A stretch of DNA of 13,120 nt from Actinomycetes bacterium (GTDB lineage Bacteria; Actinomycetota; Actinomycetes; Mycobacteriales; Micromonosporaceae): the NCBI GenBank assembly GCA_021793335.1, contig JAJYSW010000076.1, forward strand, positions 1-13,120. Direction: 5' to 3'. Of the stretch, positions 6,649-13,120 are shown one piece after another. Within the stretch, counting starts at the first letter, position 1; each line of letters starts with the position of its first letter. Below the pieces are notes generated by a model, which had not been told where the DNA came from, searched no databases, and worked only from the letters and a program-made list of their open reading frames with translations. The position numbers were made by a program, and so were the translations under genes.

Positions 6649-8030
6649 TGAAGCTCCGTGATCGGGCCGCCCACCCGCCCGATGCCGACCTCGCCGTGTT
6701 GGCCCGGCTCGGGCTCACGCGCGGTGACGGGGGTCCGCGGGTGCTCCTCGTCCAGGCCACGGCGGTGATCGCGGCATTGGCCGTCGTATTCGGGGCGCTT
6801 TACCAGGCCGTCGGCGCCGCCGAGGAGTCGCTCGGTGTCATCGGCCACACTTCAGGTCGGCAGGTCGTGGCCACCACCGACCTGTACTACGCGCTCAGCG
6901 ACGCCGATTCACAGGTCGCCACGGTCCTGCTGCTCGGCGGTACGGGCTCGCCACTCGCCGACGCGGCCTCGGAGCGTTTCGAGCAGCGGCGCGGCGATGT
7001 GGCCACGGCCCTACTCGAAGCGCACCATCTGGCGGGCGCGGCCGATACCCAGCGCGGCACGATCGAGTCCATCATGGTGCAGTGGGGCGAGTACCAGCAG
7101 CTCGCCGCCGTCGCGCTGTTGCTCGCCGAACGCGCCGACTACTCTGCCGGATCTCCGCCTCCGGCGGTGCTGAAGGCCTATCGGGAGGCGACCGAGCTGA
7201 TGAGCGGGCAGGTGCTCCCGGAGGCGTACAACCTCACCTTGGAGAATGCGACGATCGTCCGGGCGTCCTACGACGACGCCCGCGGCGGCATCGACGCCGG
7301 GTTCATCGCGGCCGCCCTCGCCGGTCTCGCCGCGCTCGCACTGCTCGTGTGGCTCCAAGTCCATCTGACGCGGCGCTTCCGACGTGTCTTCAATCCCTCG
7401 CTCGTGGTCGCCACCGCGGTGACCGCGCTGTCCCTGTTCACCGGTCTCACGGTGCTCGATACCGAGCGCGATGCGCTCACCGAGGCCAAGAAGGACGGTT
7501 TCGATACGGTGCTGTCGCTGGAGCGGGCCAAGGCGATCTCCAACGGTCTCCATGCCGACCGGGTCAGATTCCTGCTCGACGAAGACGCGGCCGACGTCTA
7601 CGAGCAGACCTATTTCGACAAGGCGCAGCAGCTCGTCTACATCGAGGCGGTGAGCCTGCCACGGTACCGGGACGCCTTGGAGGACGGCGGGGGCGGTGCA
7701 CTGACCGGCCTGGTCGGGAACGCGCTCGACGGCAGCGCCGAGGCCGAGCGGGTCTTCTCGGCCTATACGGACCTCATCCTCGCCGATGCCCGTATGCGGG
7801 TGGACGACGGCGATCCTTCAGTGCGGATCGCGCCGGTCGACGAAGCCCGCGCCGACTACGAGGATGCGCTCGACACGCTCTCGAAGCGGTATCTCGACCG
7901 CTTCGAATCGGCGATAGCCGCGGGTGAGGACGCGGTCGCGGGGTCCACGTTCCTCCTGACCGCTGCGATGGCCGCGCTGAGCGCGTTCACTTTCGGCGGT
8001 ATCGTGCCGCGGCTGCGAGAGTACCGATGA
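6645..8030 (+). CDS. glnX: GlnX-like four-TM membrane sensor protein
   Basis: A 461-residue membrane protein. ATG 6645 and ATG 6648 are adjacent; both overlap the FHA stop. Four hydrophobic segments are evident: about 33-56, 219-241, 252-272 and 434-455. Two extracytoplasmic, largely helical and acidic regions of nearly equal size (about 162 and 161 residues) separate segments 1-2 and 3-4. The cytoplasmic parts are small: a 32-residue N-terminus, a loop of about 10 residues and a 6-residue tail. There is no kinase, HAMP or cyclase output domain. Position next to a GlnH-like lipoprotein and a PknG kinase, plus the topology, match mycobacterial GlnX, which passes the GlnH ligand signal to PknG. 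Assignment rests on context and topology more than motifs. It overlaps the lipoprotein gene by ATGA. Confidence 0.8.
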   Translation: MMKLRDRAAHPPDADLAVLARLGLTRGDGGPRVLLVQATAVIAALAVVFGALYQAVGAAEESLGVIGHTSGRQVVATTDLYYALSDADSQVATVLLLGGTGSPLADAASERFEQRRGDVATALLEAHHLAGAADTQRGTIESIMVQWGEYQQLAAVALLLAERADYSAGSPPPAVLKAYREATELMSGQVLPEAYNLTLENATIVRASYDDARGGIDAGFIAAALAGLAALALLVWLQVHLTRRFRRVFNPSLVVATAVTALSLFTGLTVLDTERDALTEAKKDGFDTVLSLERAKAISNGLHADRVRFLLDEDAADVYEQTYFDKAQQLVYIEAVSLPRYRDALEDGGGGALTGLVGNALDGSAEAERVFSAYTDLILADARMRVDDGDPSVRIAPVDEARADYEDALDTLSKRYLDRFESAIAAGEDAVAGSTFLLTAAMAALSAFTFGGIVPRLREYR

Positions 8031-8854
8031 AAGGATGGTCCGATATGGCCGGACGGGCACTGGCCGCCCTGTGCGCCCTGCTCCTGGCGCCGCTCGCTGC
8101 CTGCGGCGAAGCGAACGGCGAGTCGATCCTCGACAAGGACGTCCTGCGGATCGGAGTGCGGACCGATCTGTCGCTCATCGCCGAGATCGTCGACGGCGAG
8201 TTCGTCGGCTACGAGATCGACGTGGCGGAATTCATCGCGCGCGAGCTCGGCAAGGAGGCGGTGTTCGTCCCGGTCGACCTCCACGAGCGCGCGCCGCAAC
8301 TGCTGGCGGGGAAGATCGACATCGCGATCGCGACCTATTCGATCACGCAGGAACGCAAGCAGAGCATCGCCTTCGCGGGGCCGTACGTCATCGACCACTT
8401 CGATGTCCTGGTCCGGGAGGATGATGACACGATCGCCTCGCTCGATGAGCTCGCGGGGAAGCGGGTGTGCGAGATCGAAGGGTCGAACGCGGTCGAACGT
8501 CTCACCGACGAGCACGGCATCGAGGCGGAGATCCGCAGCGTCGAGAGCTACGAACGGTGTCTGACGATGGTGGACGCCGGCGAGATCGATGCGATCGTCA
8601 CCGACGAGCTCACGCTCGCCGGCCTGGCATTGCACGCCGACTTCGGGGCCGATCTCCTCGGAGCGCACTTTTCGCAGGAACGCATCGGCGTCGGCATGCG
8701 GCCCGGCGACACGGCCGGCTGCGAGGCGATCAACCGGGCCATCACCGCGATGTACCGCGAGGGCCACGCCGAGCGGTACCTCGAAAAATGGTTCTCCGAC
8801 ACGGTGCTGGATCTCTCGCGTTTCCCCGTCCCGCAGTTCGAAGGGTGCGAATGA
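8027..8854 (+). CDS. glnH: GlnH-like extracytoplasmic glutamate/aspartate-binding lipoprotein
   Basis: A 275-residue solute-binding protein (SBP_bac_3 type). A basic/hydrophobic signal peptide ends in a lipobox, LAAC, with lipidated Cys26, so it is tethered outside the membrane. The mature part shows DVLRIGVRTDLSL, GYEIDVAEFIARELG, the ligand-site block IATYSITQERKQSIAFAGPY (about 101-120) and AGEIDAIVTDELTLAGLA, all close in pattern to glutamate-binding GluB and to GlnH. Cys148 and Cys178 are placed as in GluB-type proteins and could form a disulfide; Cys232 and Cys274 might form another. No ABC permease or ATPase is encoded nearby, which favours sensing over transport: mycobacterial GlnH binds aspartate/glutamate and acts through GlnX on PknG. 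It is the last gene of the operon, with a strong hairpin just downstream. The precise ligand is not readable. Confidence 0.9.
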   Translation: MKGWSDMAGRALAALCALLLAPLAACGEANGESILDKDVLRIGVRTDLSLIAEIVDGEFVGYEIDVAEFIARELGKEAVFVPVDLHERAPQLLAGKIDIAIATYSITQERKQSIAFAGPYVIDHFDVLVREDDDTIASLDELAGKRVCEIEGSNAVERLTDEHGIEAEIRSVESYERCLTMVDAGEIDAIVTDELTLAGLALHADFGADLLGAHFSQERIGVGMRPGDTAGCEAINRAITAMYREGHAERYLEKWFSDTVLDLSRFPVPQFEGCE

Positions 8855-8870
8855 CCGCAGCCGCCGCTGC

Positions 8871-8937
8871 CTCCGCCGGGGACGAGACGCCACGCGAGGT
8901 CGCCGGGGCCTGCGCACCCGGTACGTCCCCGGCGGGG
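8871..8937. terminator. bidirectional terminator candidate with two competing hairpins
   Basis: It lies in the 127-bp gap between the convergent glnH-like and polyketide synthase genes. CCGCCGGGGACG (8873-8884) and CGTCCCCGGCGG (8924-8935) form a perfect 12-bp inverted repeat with a 39-nt loop. A second copy of CGCCGGGG (8901-8908) can instead pair with CCCCGGCG (8927-8934) as an 8-bp stem with an 18-nt loop. There is no T-tract, as is common in high-GC actinobacteria. The position between two converging transcripts supports a terminator role. Confidence 0.6.
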
Positions 8938-8981
8938 TGCGGCCGCTTCCCCTACGCAGCGGCGAGGTCCGCCGGGTCCGG

Positions 8982-10025
8982 TCAGTCGGGTTGGAGCAGC
9001 GCTGCGTAGAGGGTCAGTCCCGGTCCGAAGGCCAAGGCCACCAGCGGGCCTCGCGGAGGCTCGCGGCGCAGCAGTTCGCGCAGCACCAGCAGCACGGTGC
9101 CGGAGGAGCAGTTGCCGTGTTCGGCCAGGACCGCACGGGAGGGCTCCAGCGCGGTCGGCGCCAGGCCGAGGCCGTCGCCGACGGCGTCGAGGATGCGCGG
9201 CCCGCCGGGGTGCACCGCCCAGCCGCGCACGTCGTGCACGTCGAGTCCGTGCCGGGACAGCAGGTCCTTCACGAGCGGGCCGACGTGCGCCCCGAGCACC
9301 TCGGGCACCTCGGGCGACAGGCCCATACGGAATCCGAGGTCGGTGACGTCCCAGGTCATGTGGCCGCTGGTGTCGGTGTCGGTGCGGGCGGCGACCTCGG
9401 CGACGCGCAGTCCGGGTCCCGTGCCGTCGGGTCGCAGCACGACGGCAGCGGCCGCGTCGCCGAACAGGGCGTGTGTGACCATCTGCTGCGGGTCGGCCGA
9501 GGCCGGTTGGAGGTGCAGCGAGGTCAGTTCGAGGCAGAGCAGGACGGCGGGCCGCCCGCGCGCCGCCGCGAAGTCGGCCGCCGCACCGAGGGCGGGCAGC
9601 GCCGCGTGGCAGCCCATGTGTCCGATCAGGAGTCGCTGGGCGTCGGGGCGCAGGCCGAGCGATGCGGCGAGCCGGATGTCGATCCCGGGCGTGCAGTAGC
9701 CGGTGCACGAGGCGACGGCCAGCAGGCCGATCTCGGCGGGGGCGACGCCCGCGGCGTCCAGCGCCTCGGCGACCGCCCGGTGCCCCAGCGGCGGTGCCAG
9801 CATCCCGTAGCACCGCATGCGTTCGGCTGTGGACCATCCGGATATGTCCTCGCCGCCTGAAAAATCGATCACCGAGTGGCGGCGCCGCACCCCTGAAGCG
9901 GCGAAGACGCGTTCGGCGACCCGGTGCGAACCGAAATGCTCATGGAAGAACGCGGTCCACAGCGCATCCTGCTCGTAGGCGGGCGGCAGTGCCGCTCCGA
10001 GCCCGGCGATCCGCGCGTTCACCAC
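8982..10025 (-). CDS. type III polyketide synthase (chalcone-synthase-like)
   Basis: A 347-residue thiolase-fold enzyme of normal family length. The catalytic triad is in place: Cys139 in GHMGCHAALPAL, His272 in WAVHPGGPRIL and Asn305 in EHGNCSSGTVL; the family motif FGPGLT is near the C-terminus. Such enzymes extend an acyl-CoA starter with malonyl-CoA units and cyclise the chain to pyrones, resorcinols, phloroglucinols or naphthols. The TGYCTPGID segment (109-117) shapes the active-site entrance, but starter and chain length cannot be read off. GTG 10025 is chosen for its GAGG (complement of 10033-10036) at a 7-nt spacing. The start is embedded in GTGGTGA with the stop of the upstream flavoprotein, so the two are translationally coupled. 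The UbiA and methyltransferase neighbours suggest the product is prenylated and methylated. Confidence 0.93.
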   Translation of the reverse strand: MVNARIAGLGAALPPAYEQDALWTAFFHEHFGSHRVAERVFAASGVRRRHSVIDFSGGEDISGWSTAERMRCYGMLAPPLGHRAVAEALDAAGVAPAEIGLLAVASCTGYCTPGIDIRLAASLGLRPDAQRLLIGHMGCHAALPALGAAADFAAARGRPAVLLCLELTSLHLQPASADPQQMVTHALFGDAAAAVVLRPDGTGPGLRVAEVAARTDTDTSGHMTWDVTDLGFRMGLSPEVPEVLGAHVGPLVKDLLSRHGLDVHDVRGWAVHPGGPRILDAVGDGLGLAPTALEPSRAVLAEHGNCSSGTVLLVLRELLRREPPRGPLVALAFGPGLTLYAALLQPD

Positions 10026-11263
10026 CGGGCCGCCTCAGCGTCATCGGGGTCGTCGCCGATCTCGGCCATGCCGAGCCAGTCGGCGCAGACGTCGGAGGTC
10101 GCCGGTTGGAGGGCGCCGCAGCGGGCATCGCGGTAGAGCCGCTCCAAGGGGTTGCCTCTGCGGGTCGCCGACGCCCCGGCCGCTTCGAGCAGCGACGAGG
10201 CCACTTGTGAGGCGGTGTCGCCGGCGATGAGTTTGGCGCGCCAGACCCAGCGGTTGGTCTCGGGGTCGCCGGGCGCCTCGTCGATGCGGGCGGCGGTCTC
10301 GGCGACGACGAGTTCCGCGGCGGCCACGGCCGCGTCGGCACGGCCCAGCCGTGCCCGCACCGCGGGCAGCGCCGCGAGGCCCCGGCTTCGGATCTGCTCG
10401 CCCGCCGCGTCCACCGCCGCGCGTGCGACGCCGCCGTACACTGCCGCGTACGAGGCCACGAGCCACTGCGGCATCACCTGGGCCAGCAGGAGCGTCATCC
10501 CCTCCATGCCGCCGAGCAGGGCCTCCTCTCCGACTTCGACGTCGAAGTGCACGTCCTGGCTTCCGGTGGCGCGCATTCCCAGCGAGTCCCACGTGAGCTC
10601 TACGTGGACGCCCTCACCGGCGGGGACGAGGAAGTAGGAGACGCACGGCTCCTCGGCGTCGGGGTCGCGCGCGGTCACCAGGTAGGCGTCGACGTGTCCG
10701 GCGCCGGACACGAACGCCTTGCTGCCGGTGATCCGGTAGCCGCCGTCGGTGCGGCGGTAAGCGGTGGCGGTGCGCGAGAGCCGCGATCCGGTGCCGCGTT
10801 CGCTCATCGCGACCCCGTACAGGGCGCCCTCGGCGGCAGCGGCCAGCGCCTTGTCCCGGGCGGCGAAGCCCGTCTCGGGCGCGCCCCACTGCCGGATCAA
10901 TTCATCGGGGGTCTGCGCGAGGGCGCCGGTCACGGAGGCGTGCATGTTGAAGATCAGGGCCGTGGCCCCCGCTCCACGCGCGAGCGAGGCGGCGACGTCG
11001 GCGTAGTCGGCGAAAGCGGCGCCGAACCCGCCGAGGCGGGCGGGCGTCATCAGTCCGAGCAGTCCCGACGCCCGCAGGTCCATGAAATCCTCGGTCGGGA
11101 ACGAGCCCGTCCGGTCGTGCGCTCCGGCCCGCTCGGCCAGGCGCGGGGCCAGGTCTCGGGCCAGAGCTCGGGCCCGGTCCGGGGTGCGTTCGAGCGTCTT
11201 CGCGGCGTCCGGTGTTCCGGTGTTGTCGTGCGGTGTGTCGGTGAAGGTCTTCGTTGCTGACAC
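10019..11263 (-). CDS. acyl-CoA dehydrogenase-fold flavoprotein lacking the usual catalytic glutamate
   Basis: A 414-residue protein with the N-terminal helical, middle beta and C-terminal helical domains of acyl-CoA dehydrogenases. Visible are the flavin/acyl-binding segment YGVAMSERGTGSRLSRTATA (149-168), ITGSKAFVSGAGHVDAYLVTA (178-198), SLGMRATGSQDVHFDVEV (227-244) and YRDARCGALQPATSDVCADW (377-396). In true dehydrogenases the last segment reads like RDAK...YEGTSQI with the catalytic Glu. Here Pro387 stands at that place, and the alternative isovaleryl-CoA-dehydrogenase position appears to be Gln266. It may therefore do different flavin chemistry, such as hydroxylation as in the DszC/HpaB-like branch, or use an unusual base. 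The start, GTG 11263, has GAGGA about 3 nt upstream; the frame is open to 11374 but codes an Arg-rich tail. It is coupled to the polyketide synthase downstream, so it probably makes its starter or modifies its product. Confidence 0.85.
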   Translation of the reverse strand: MSATKTFTDTPHDNTGTPDAAKTLERTPDRARALARDLAPRLAERAGAHDRTGSFPTEDFMDLRASGLLGLMTPARLGGFGAAFADYADVAASLARGAGATALIFNMHASVTGALAQTPDELIRQWGAPETGFAARDKALAAAAEGALYGVAMSERGTGSRLSRTATAYRRTDGGYRITGSKAFVSGAGHVDAYLVTARDPDAEEPCVSYFLVPAGEGVHVELTWDSLGMRATGSQDVHFDVEVGEEALLGGMEGMTLLLAQVMPQWLVASYAAVYGGVARAAVDAAGEQIRSRGLAALPAVRARLGRADAAVAAAELVVAETAARIDEAPGDPETNRWVWRAKLIAGDTASQVASSLLEAAGASATRRGNPLERLYRDARCGALQPATSDVCADWLGMAEIGDDPDDAEAARW

Positions 11264-11437
11264 CGGTCCTCGCTTTCGGGTAAGGCGCGCCCCCGCCCGG
11301 CGCGGGACACGGTTTCGGTGACGACCGTTCCGGCGGGCCTGTGCCGGCGCACCCCTCCGCCCGGCACGGGACACGATGGCGTGTCGGGCGGCGGATGCCC
11401 CGCATGCCGGTCGCCGAAACCCGTCCGTGCCCGGCGG
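11264..11437. promoter_or_regulatory. intergenic region with a 19-bp direct repeat and an operator-like inverted repeat
   Basis: This 174-bp gap separates the UbiA stop from the flavoprotein start on the minus strand. CCGCCCGGCGCGGGACACG (11293-11311) recurs as CCGCCCGGCACGGGACACG (11357-11375), 18 of 19 identical and 64 bp apart, about six helical turns. The second copy runs into a perfect inverted repeat, GACACG-ATGG-CGTGTC (11370-11385). Paired sites upstream of biosynthetic genes are typical of a pathway regulator. No regulator gene lies in the window, and no -10/-35 pair is convincing. Confidence 0.5.
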
Positions 11438-12277
11438 TCACCCGGCGGCCACTCCGGTGTGGAGTAGTAGTGCCACGTCGATGAGGGCCACCAGGACCAC
11501 GGCGCGGAACGCCGCCCTGGACTGCGGTCGGCGTCGGTCGGCGAGCACACCGACGGCGAGGACTGCGGCGGAGAGCGGCACGGCGGCCAGGCCCGCCGCC
11601 GCGGGCGGTCCGGGCGGCCCGAAGGCCAGCAGCGCCGAGGCTCCCAGTACCAGGGCGGCCGCGGTCGCCCGGCTCGCGTTCGGACCGAGGCGGTGCGGCA
11701 GGCCGCGGACGCCGGTCGCGGCGTCGGCGGCGAGGTCGGGCAGGACGTCGACGAAATGCGCCGCGCAGCCCAGGCACGCGGCGGCGGCCATGAGCCACGG
11801 CGGCGGCAGCGGCGCTCCGGGCAGTCCTGCCGAGACGAATGCGGGCAGCAGTGCGAAGGACACCGCATACGGCAGCGCCGACACCGCGGTGGATTTGAGG
11901 CCGAGGTCGTAGGCCCAGGCCGAGACCAGGGCGGCGGTGTGCGCGGCTGCGGCAGTCAGACCCGAGGGCAGGGACAGGAGCACGGCCAGCGCCGCCGCGG
12001 CGACCGCACCGGCGCGCACGGTCGCCGGTCGGACCTCTCCGGCCACCAAGGGCTTCCCGGTGCGGCCCACATGCGAGTCCCGCGGCGCGTCGACGAGATC
12101 GTTGAGCCATCCGACGGACAGTTGACCGGCGAACACGGCTGCGATCACGATCGACGACGCGCCGAGCGGCCGGTCGGTGCCGAGGGTCAGACCGGCGGCG
12201 ACGGCGGTGACGCCCACGGTCGGCAGCGGGTGACAGGCGCGGGCGAGCGCCCATGTCACCGTCAACGCCCGTTTCAC
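11438..12277 (-). CDS. UbiA-family prenyltransferase
   Basis: A 279-residue integral membrane protein, nearly all hydrophobic helices separated by short loops, of normal length for UbiA enzymes. Both Asp-rich magnesium/diphosphate motifs are present: N59-D60-x2-D63-x3-D67 (in GWLNDLVDAPRDSHVGRTGKPL) and D177-x3-D181-x3-D185 (in DVLPDLAADAATG). The family transfers a prenyl or polyprenyl group from its diphosphate to an aromatic or other acceptor at the membrane. The acceptor cannot be read from sequence; the adjacent type III polyketide synthase makes a polyketide-derived phenol or pyrone a reasonable guess, while a housekeeping quinone or lipid is the alternative. The start is GTG 12277, the first available in frame; no strong ribosome site precedes it. 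It is 26 bp from the divergent methyltransferase start and 174 bp before the flavoprotein on the same strand. Confidence 0.9.
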   Translation of the reverse strand: MKRALTVTWALARACHPLPTVGVTAVAAGLTLGTDRPLGASSIVIAAVFAGQLSVGWLNDLVDAPRDSHVGRTGKPLVAGEVRPATVRAGAVAAAALAVLLSLPSGLTAAAAHTAALVSAWAYDLGLKSTAVSALPYAVSFALLPAFVSAGLPGAPLPPPWLMAAAACLGCAAHFVDVLPDLAADAATGVRGLPHRLGPNASRATAAALVLGASALLAFGPPGPPAAAGLAAVPLSAAVLAVGVLADRRRPQSRAAFRAVVLVALIDVALLLHTGVAAG

Positions 12278-12303
12278 GGCCGCCAGTGTGCCATCCTGAG
12301 CGC

Positions 12304-13032
12304 ATGCTGGGTGCCACGATCCGTTCGAGGGAGCGGCCGAAACGAGGCGACATCGCGCTCTATGACGAGCTCGTCGACCAATGGTGGCATCCGCAAGGCC
12401 CGTTCATGATGCTGCACTGGCTCGCGGCGGCCCGGGGTCGGCTCGTGCCCGAGGCCGCCCGTTCCGGCGCGGTCCTGGTCGATCTGGGGTGCGGTGCCGG
12501 GCTGCTCGCGCCGCATGTCGCGGACAAGGGCTATCGGCACATCGGAGTGGACCGTTCCCTGCCGTCACTGCGGCTGGCCGCCGAACACGGCGTCGAGGGC
12601 GTGCTCGGCGATGTCCGCGCCACGCCGCTGGACGAGGGCTGCGCCGACGTGGTCGTGGCAGGCGAGATCCTCGAACACGTCCCCGACCTGCCCGGCACGG
12701 TGGCCGAGGCGTGTCGCCTGCTGCGCCCCGGCGGCGCCCTGGTGATCGACACGCTCGCGAACACCGTCCTGTGCCGGTGGGTCGCGATCGAACTGGCCGA
12801 GCGCGTGCTGCGCCTCGCTCCGCGGGGCATCCACGATCCGAAGCTGCTGGTCGATCGCGGCGTGCTGCTGGAGGAATGCGCGCGGCACGGGGTGCCCCTG
12901 GCGCTGCGGGGAGTGCGGCCGTCGATAACCGATCTGGCGGCCTGGTACGCGCGGCGCAGGACCGCCGTTCGCATGGTGCCGACCTTCAGCACGGCGATGC
13001 TCTTCCAGGGGTACGGGCGCAAGCGGTCCTGA
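12304..13032 (+). CDS. UbiG-like class I SAM-dependent methyltransferase
   Basis: A 242-residue Rossmann methyltransferase. SAM motif I is VLVDLGCGAGLLAPH (57-71), followed by the acidic strand-2 end GVDRS (Asp83), GDVRATPLD (102-110), VVVAGEILEHVPDLPG (116-131) and LRPGGALVIDT (140-150). The N-terminal YDELVDQWWHPQGPFMMLHW and the C-terminal RGVRPSITDLAAWY...FQGYGRKR resemble UbiG/Coq3 O-methyltransferases, which methylate ring hydroxyls of ubiquinone precursors. ATG 12304 is chosen because the conserved part begins near residue 19; the ribosome site is weak (only a short GAG), so the message may be leaderless. It is divergent from UbiA with a 26-bp gap, and likely methylates the phenolic product of the neighbouring pathway. 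Confidence 0.88.
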   Translation: MLGATIRSRERPKRGDIALYDELVDQWWHPQGPFMMLHWLAAARGRLVPEAARSGAVLVDLGCGAGLLAPHVADKGYRHIGVDRSLPSLRLAAEHGVEGVLGDVRATPLDEGCADVVVAGEILEHVPDLPGTVAEACRLLRPGGALVIDTLANTVLCRWVAIELAERVLRLAPRGIHDPKLLVDRGVLLEECARHGVPLALRGVRPSITDLAAWYARRRTAVRMVPTFSTAMLFQGYGRKRS

Positions 13033-13120
13033 GCGGTTCGGTGCGGTTCCGATCGGCGGATTCGGCGGCACGGTCGAGTTCGGCTGGTTAGTGTGAGGCC
13101 GGAGGGGCTTGTCGGCGCCC
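13033..13120. other. terminal non-coding stretch
   Basis: No gene is supported in these 88 bp. GGAGG (13101-13105) sits 3 nt before a TTG (13109-13111), which could be the start of a plus-strand gene running off the window, but only three codons are visible. Confidence 0.3.

Noticed and set aside
8027..8854. Interpretation of the lipoprotein as part of an amino-acid ABC importer
   Set aside because: No permease or ATPase gene is adjacent; the operon partners are signalling proteins, which fits the GlnH sensory role better, though a distant transporter cannot be excluded.
10902..12353. Long minus-strand open frame spanning the UbiA/flavoprotein gap (483 codons)
   Set aside because: It is out of frame with both recognisable proteins, and its translation is an Arg-rich shadow of UbiA and the flavoprotein.

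Overview
The window is very GC-rich. Its genes are packed head to tail with ATGA-type overlaps, it uses GTG and TTG starts, and it holds a PknG-type kinase. Together these indicate an actinobacterium (high-GC Gram-positive, mycelial or related); the sequence alone does not fix the genus.

Left part (1-2066). A truncated FAD-dependent oxidoreductase of the phytoene-dehydrogenase-like type runs off the left edge on the minus strand. It is divergent from a FUSC/aromatic-acid-exporter-like membrane protein. A small conserved acidic protein of unknown function follows. Then comes about 0.56 kb without a convincing large gene (2067-2628). This holds an 11-bp tandem repeat, two strong inverted repeats, and a 20-codon ORF with its own ribosome binding site whose stop overlaps the kinase start.

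Centre (2629-8854). Five plus-strand genes form one tight operon: PknG-type Ser/Thr kinase, VWA-domain protein, zinc-ribbon plus FHA protein, four-TM membrane protein (GlnX-like) and glutamate/aspartate-binding lipoprotein (GlnH-like). Four of the five genes correspond to parts of the mycobacterial amino-acid-sensing pathway GlnH - GlnX - PknG - GarA. In that pathway an extracellular acidic amino acid is bound outside the cell, signalled through the membrane to the kinase, and read out by an FHA protein. Here a candidate FHA effector and an extra VWA protein are encoded in the same operon, and no phosphatase is visible. This is the most interesting system in the window.

Right part (8982-13032). 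On the minus strand, in order of transcription, lie a UbiA-family prenyltransferase, an acyl-CoA-dehydrogenase-fold flavoprotein that lacks the usual catalytic glutamates, and a type III polyketide synthase. The last two are translationally coupled. Divergent from UbiA, with only 26 bp between start codons, is a UbiG-like SAM methyltransferase. Together they look like a compact pathway for a prenylated and methylated polyketide-derived phenol, pyrone or quinone. The gap upstream of the flavoprotein holds a 19-bp direct repeat and an operator-like inverted repeat. The convergent junction between the kinase operon and the biosynthetic genes holds a strong hairpin that probably terminates both. 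Nothing is called in the last 88 bp. No tRNA, rRNA, CRISPR array or insertion sequence was recognised.
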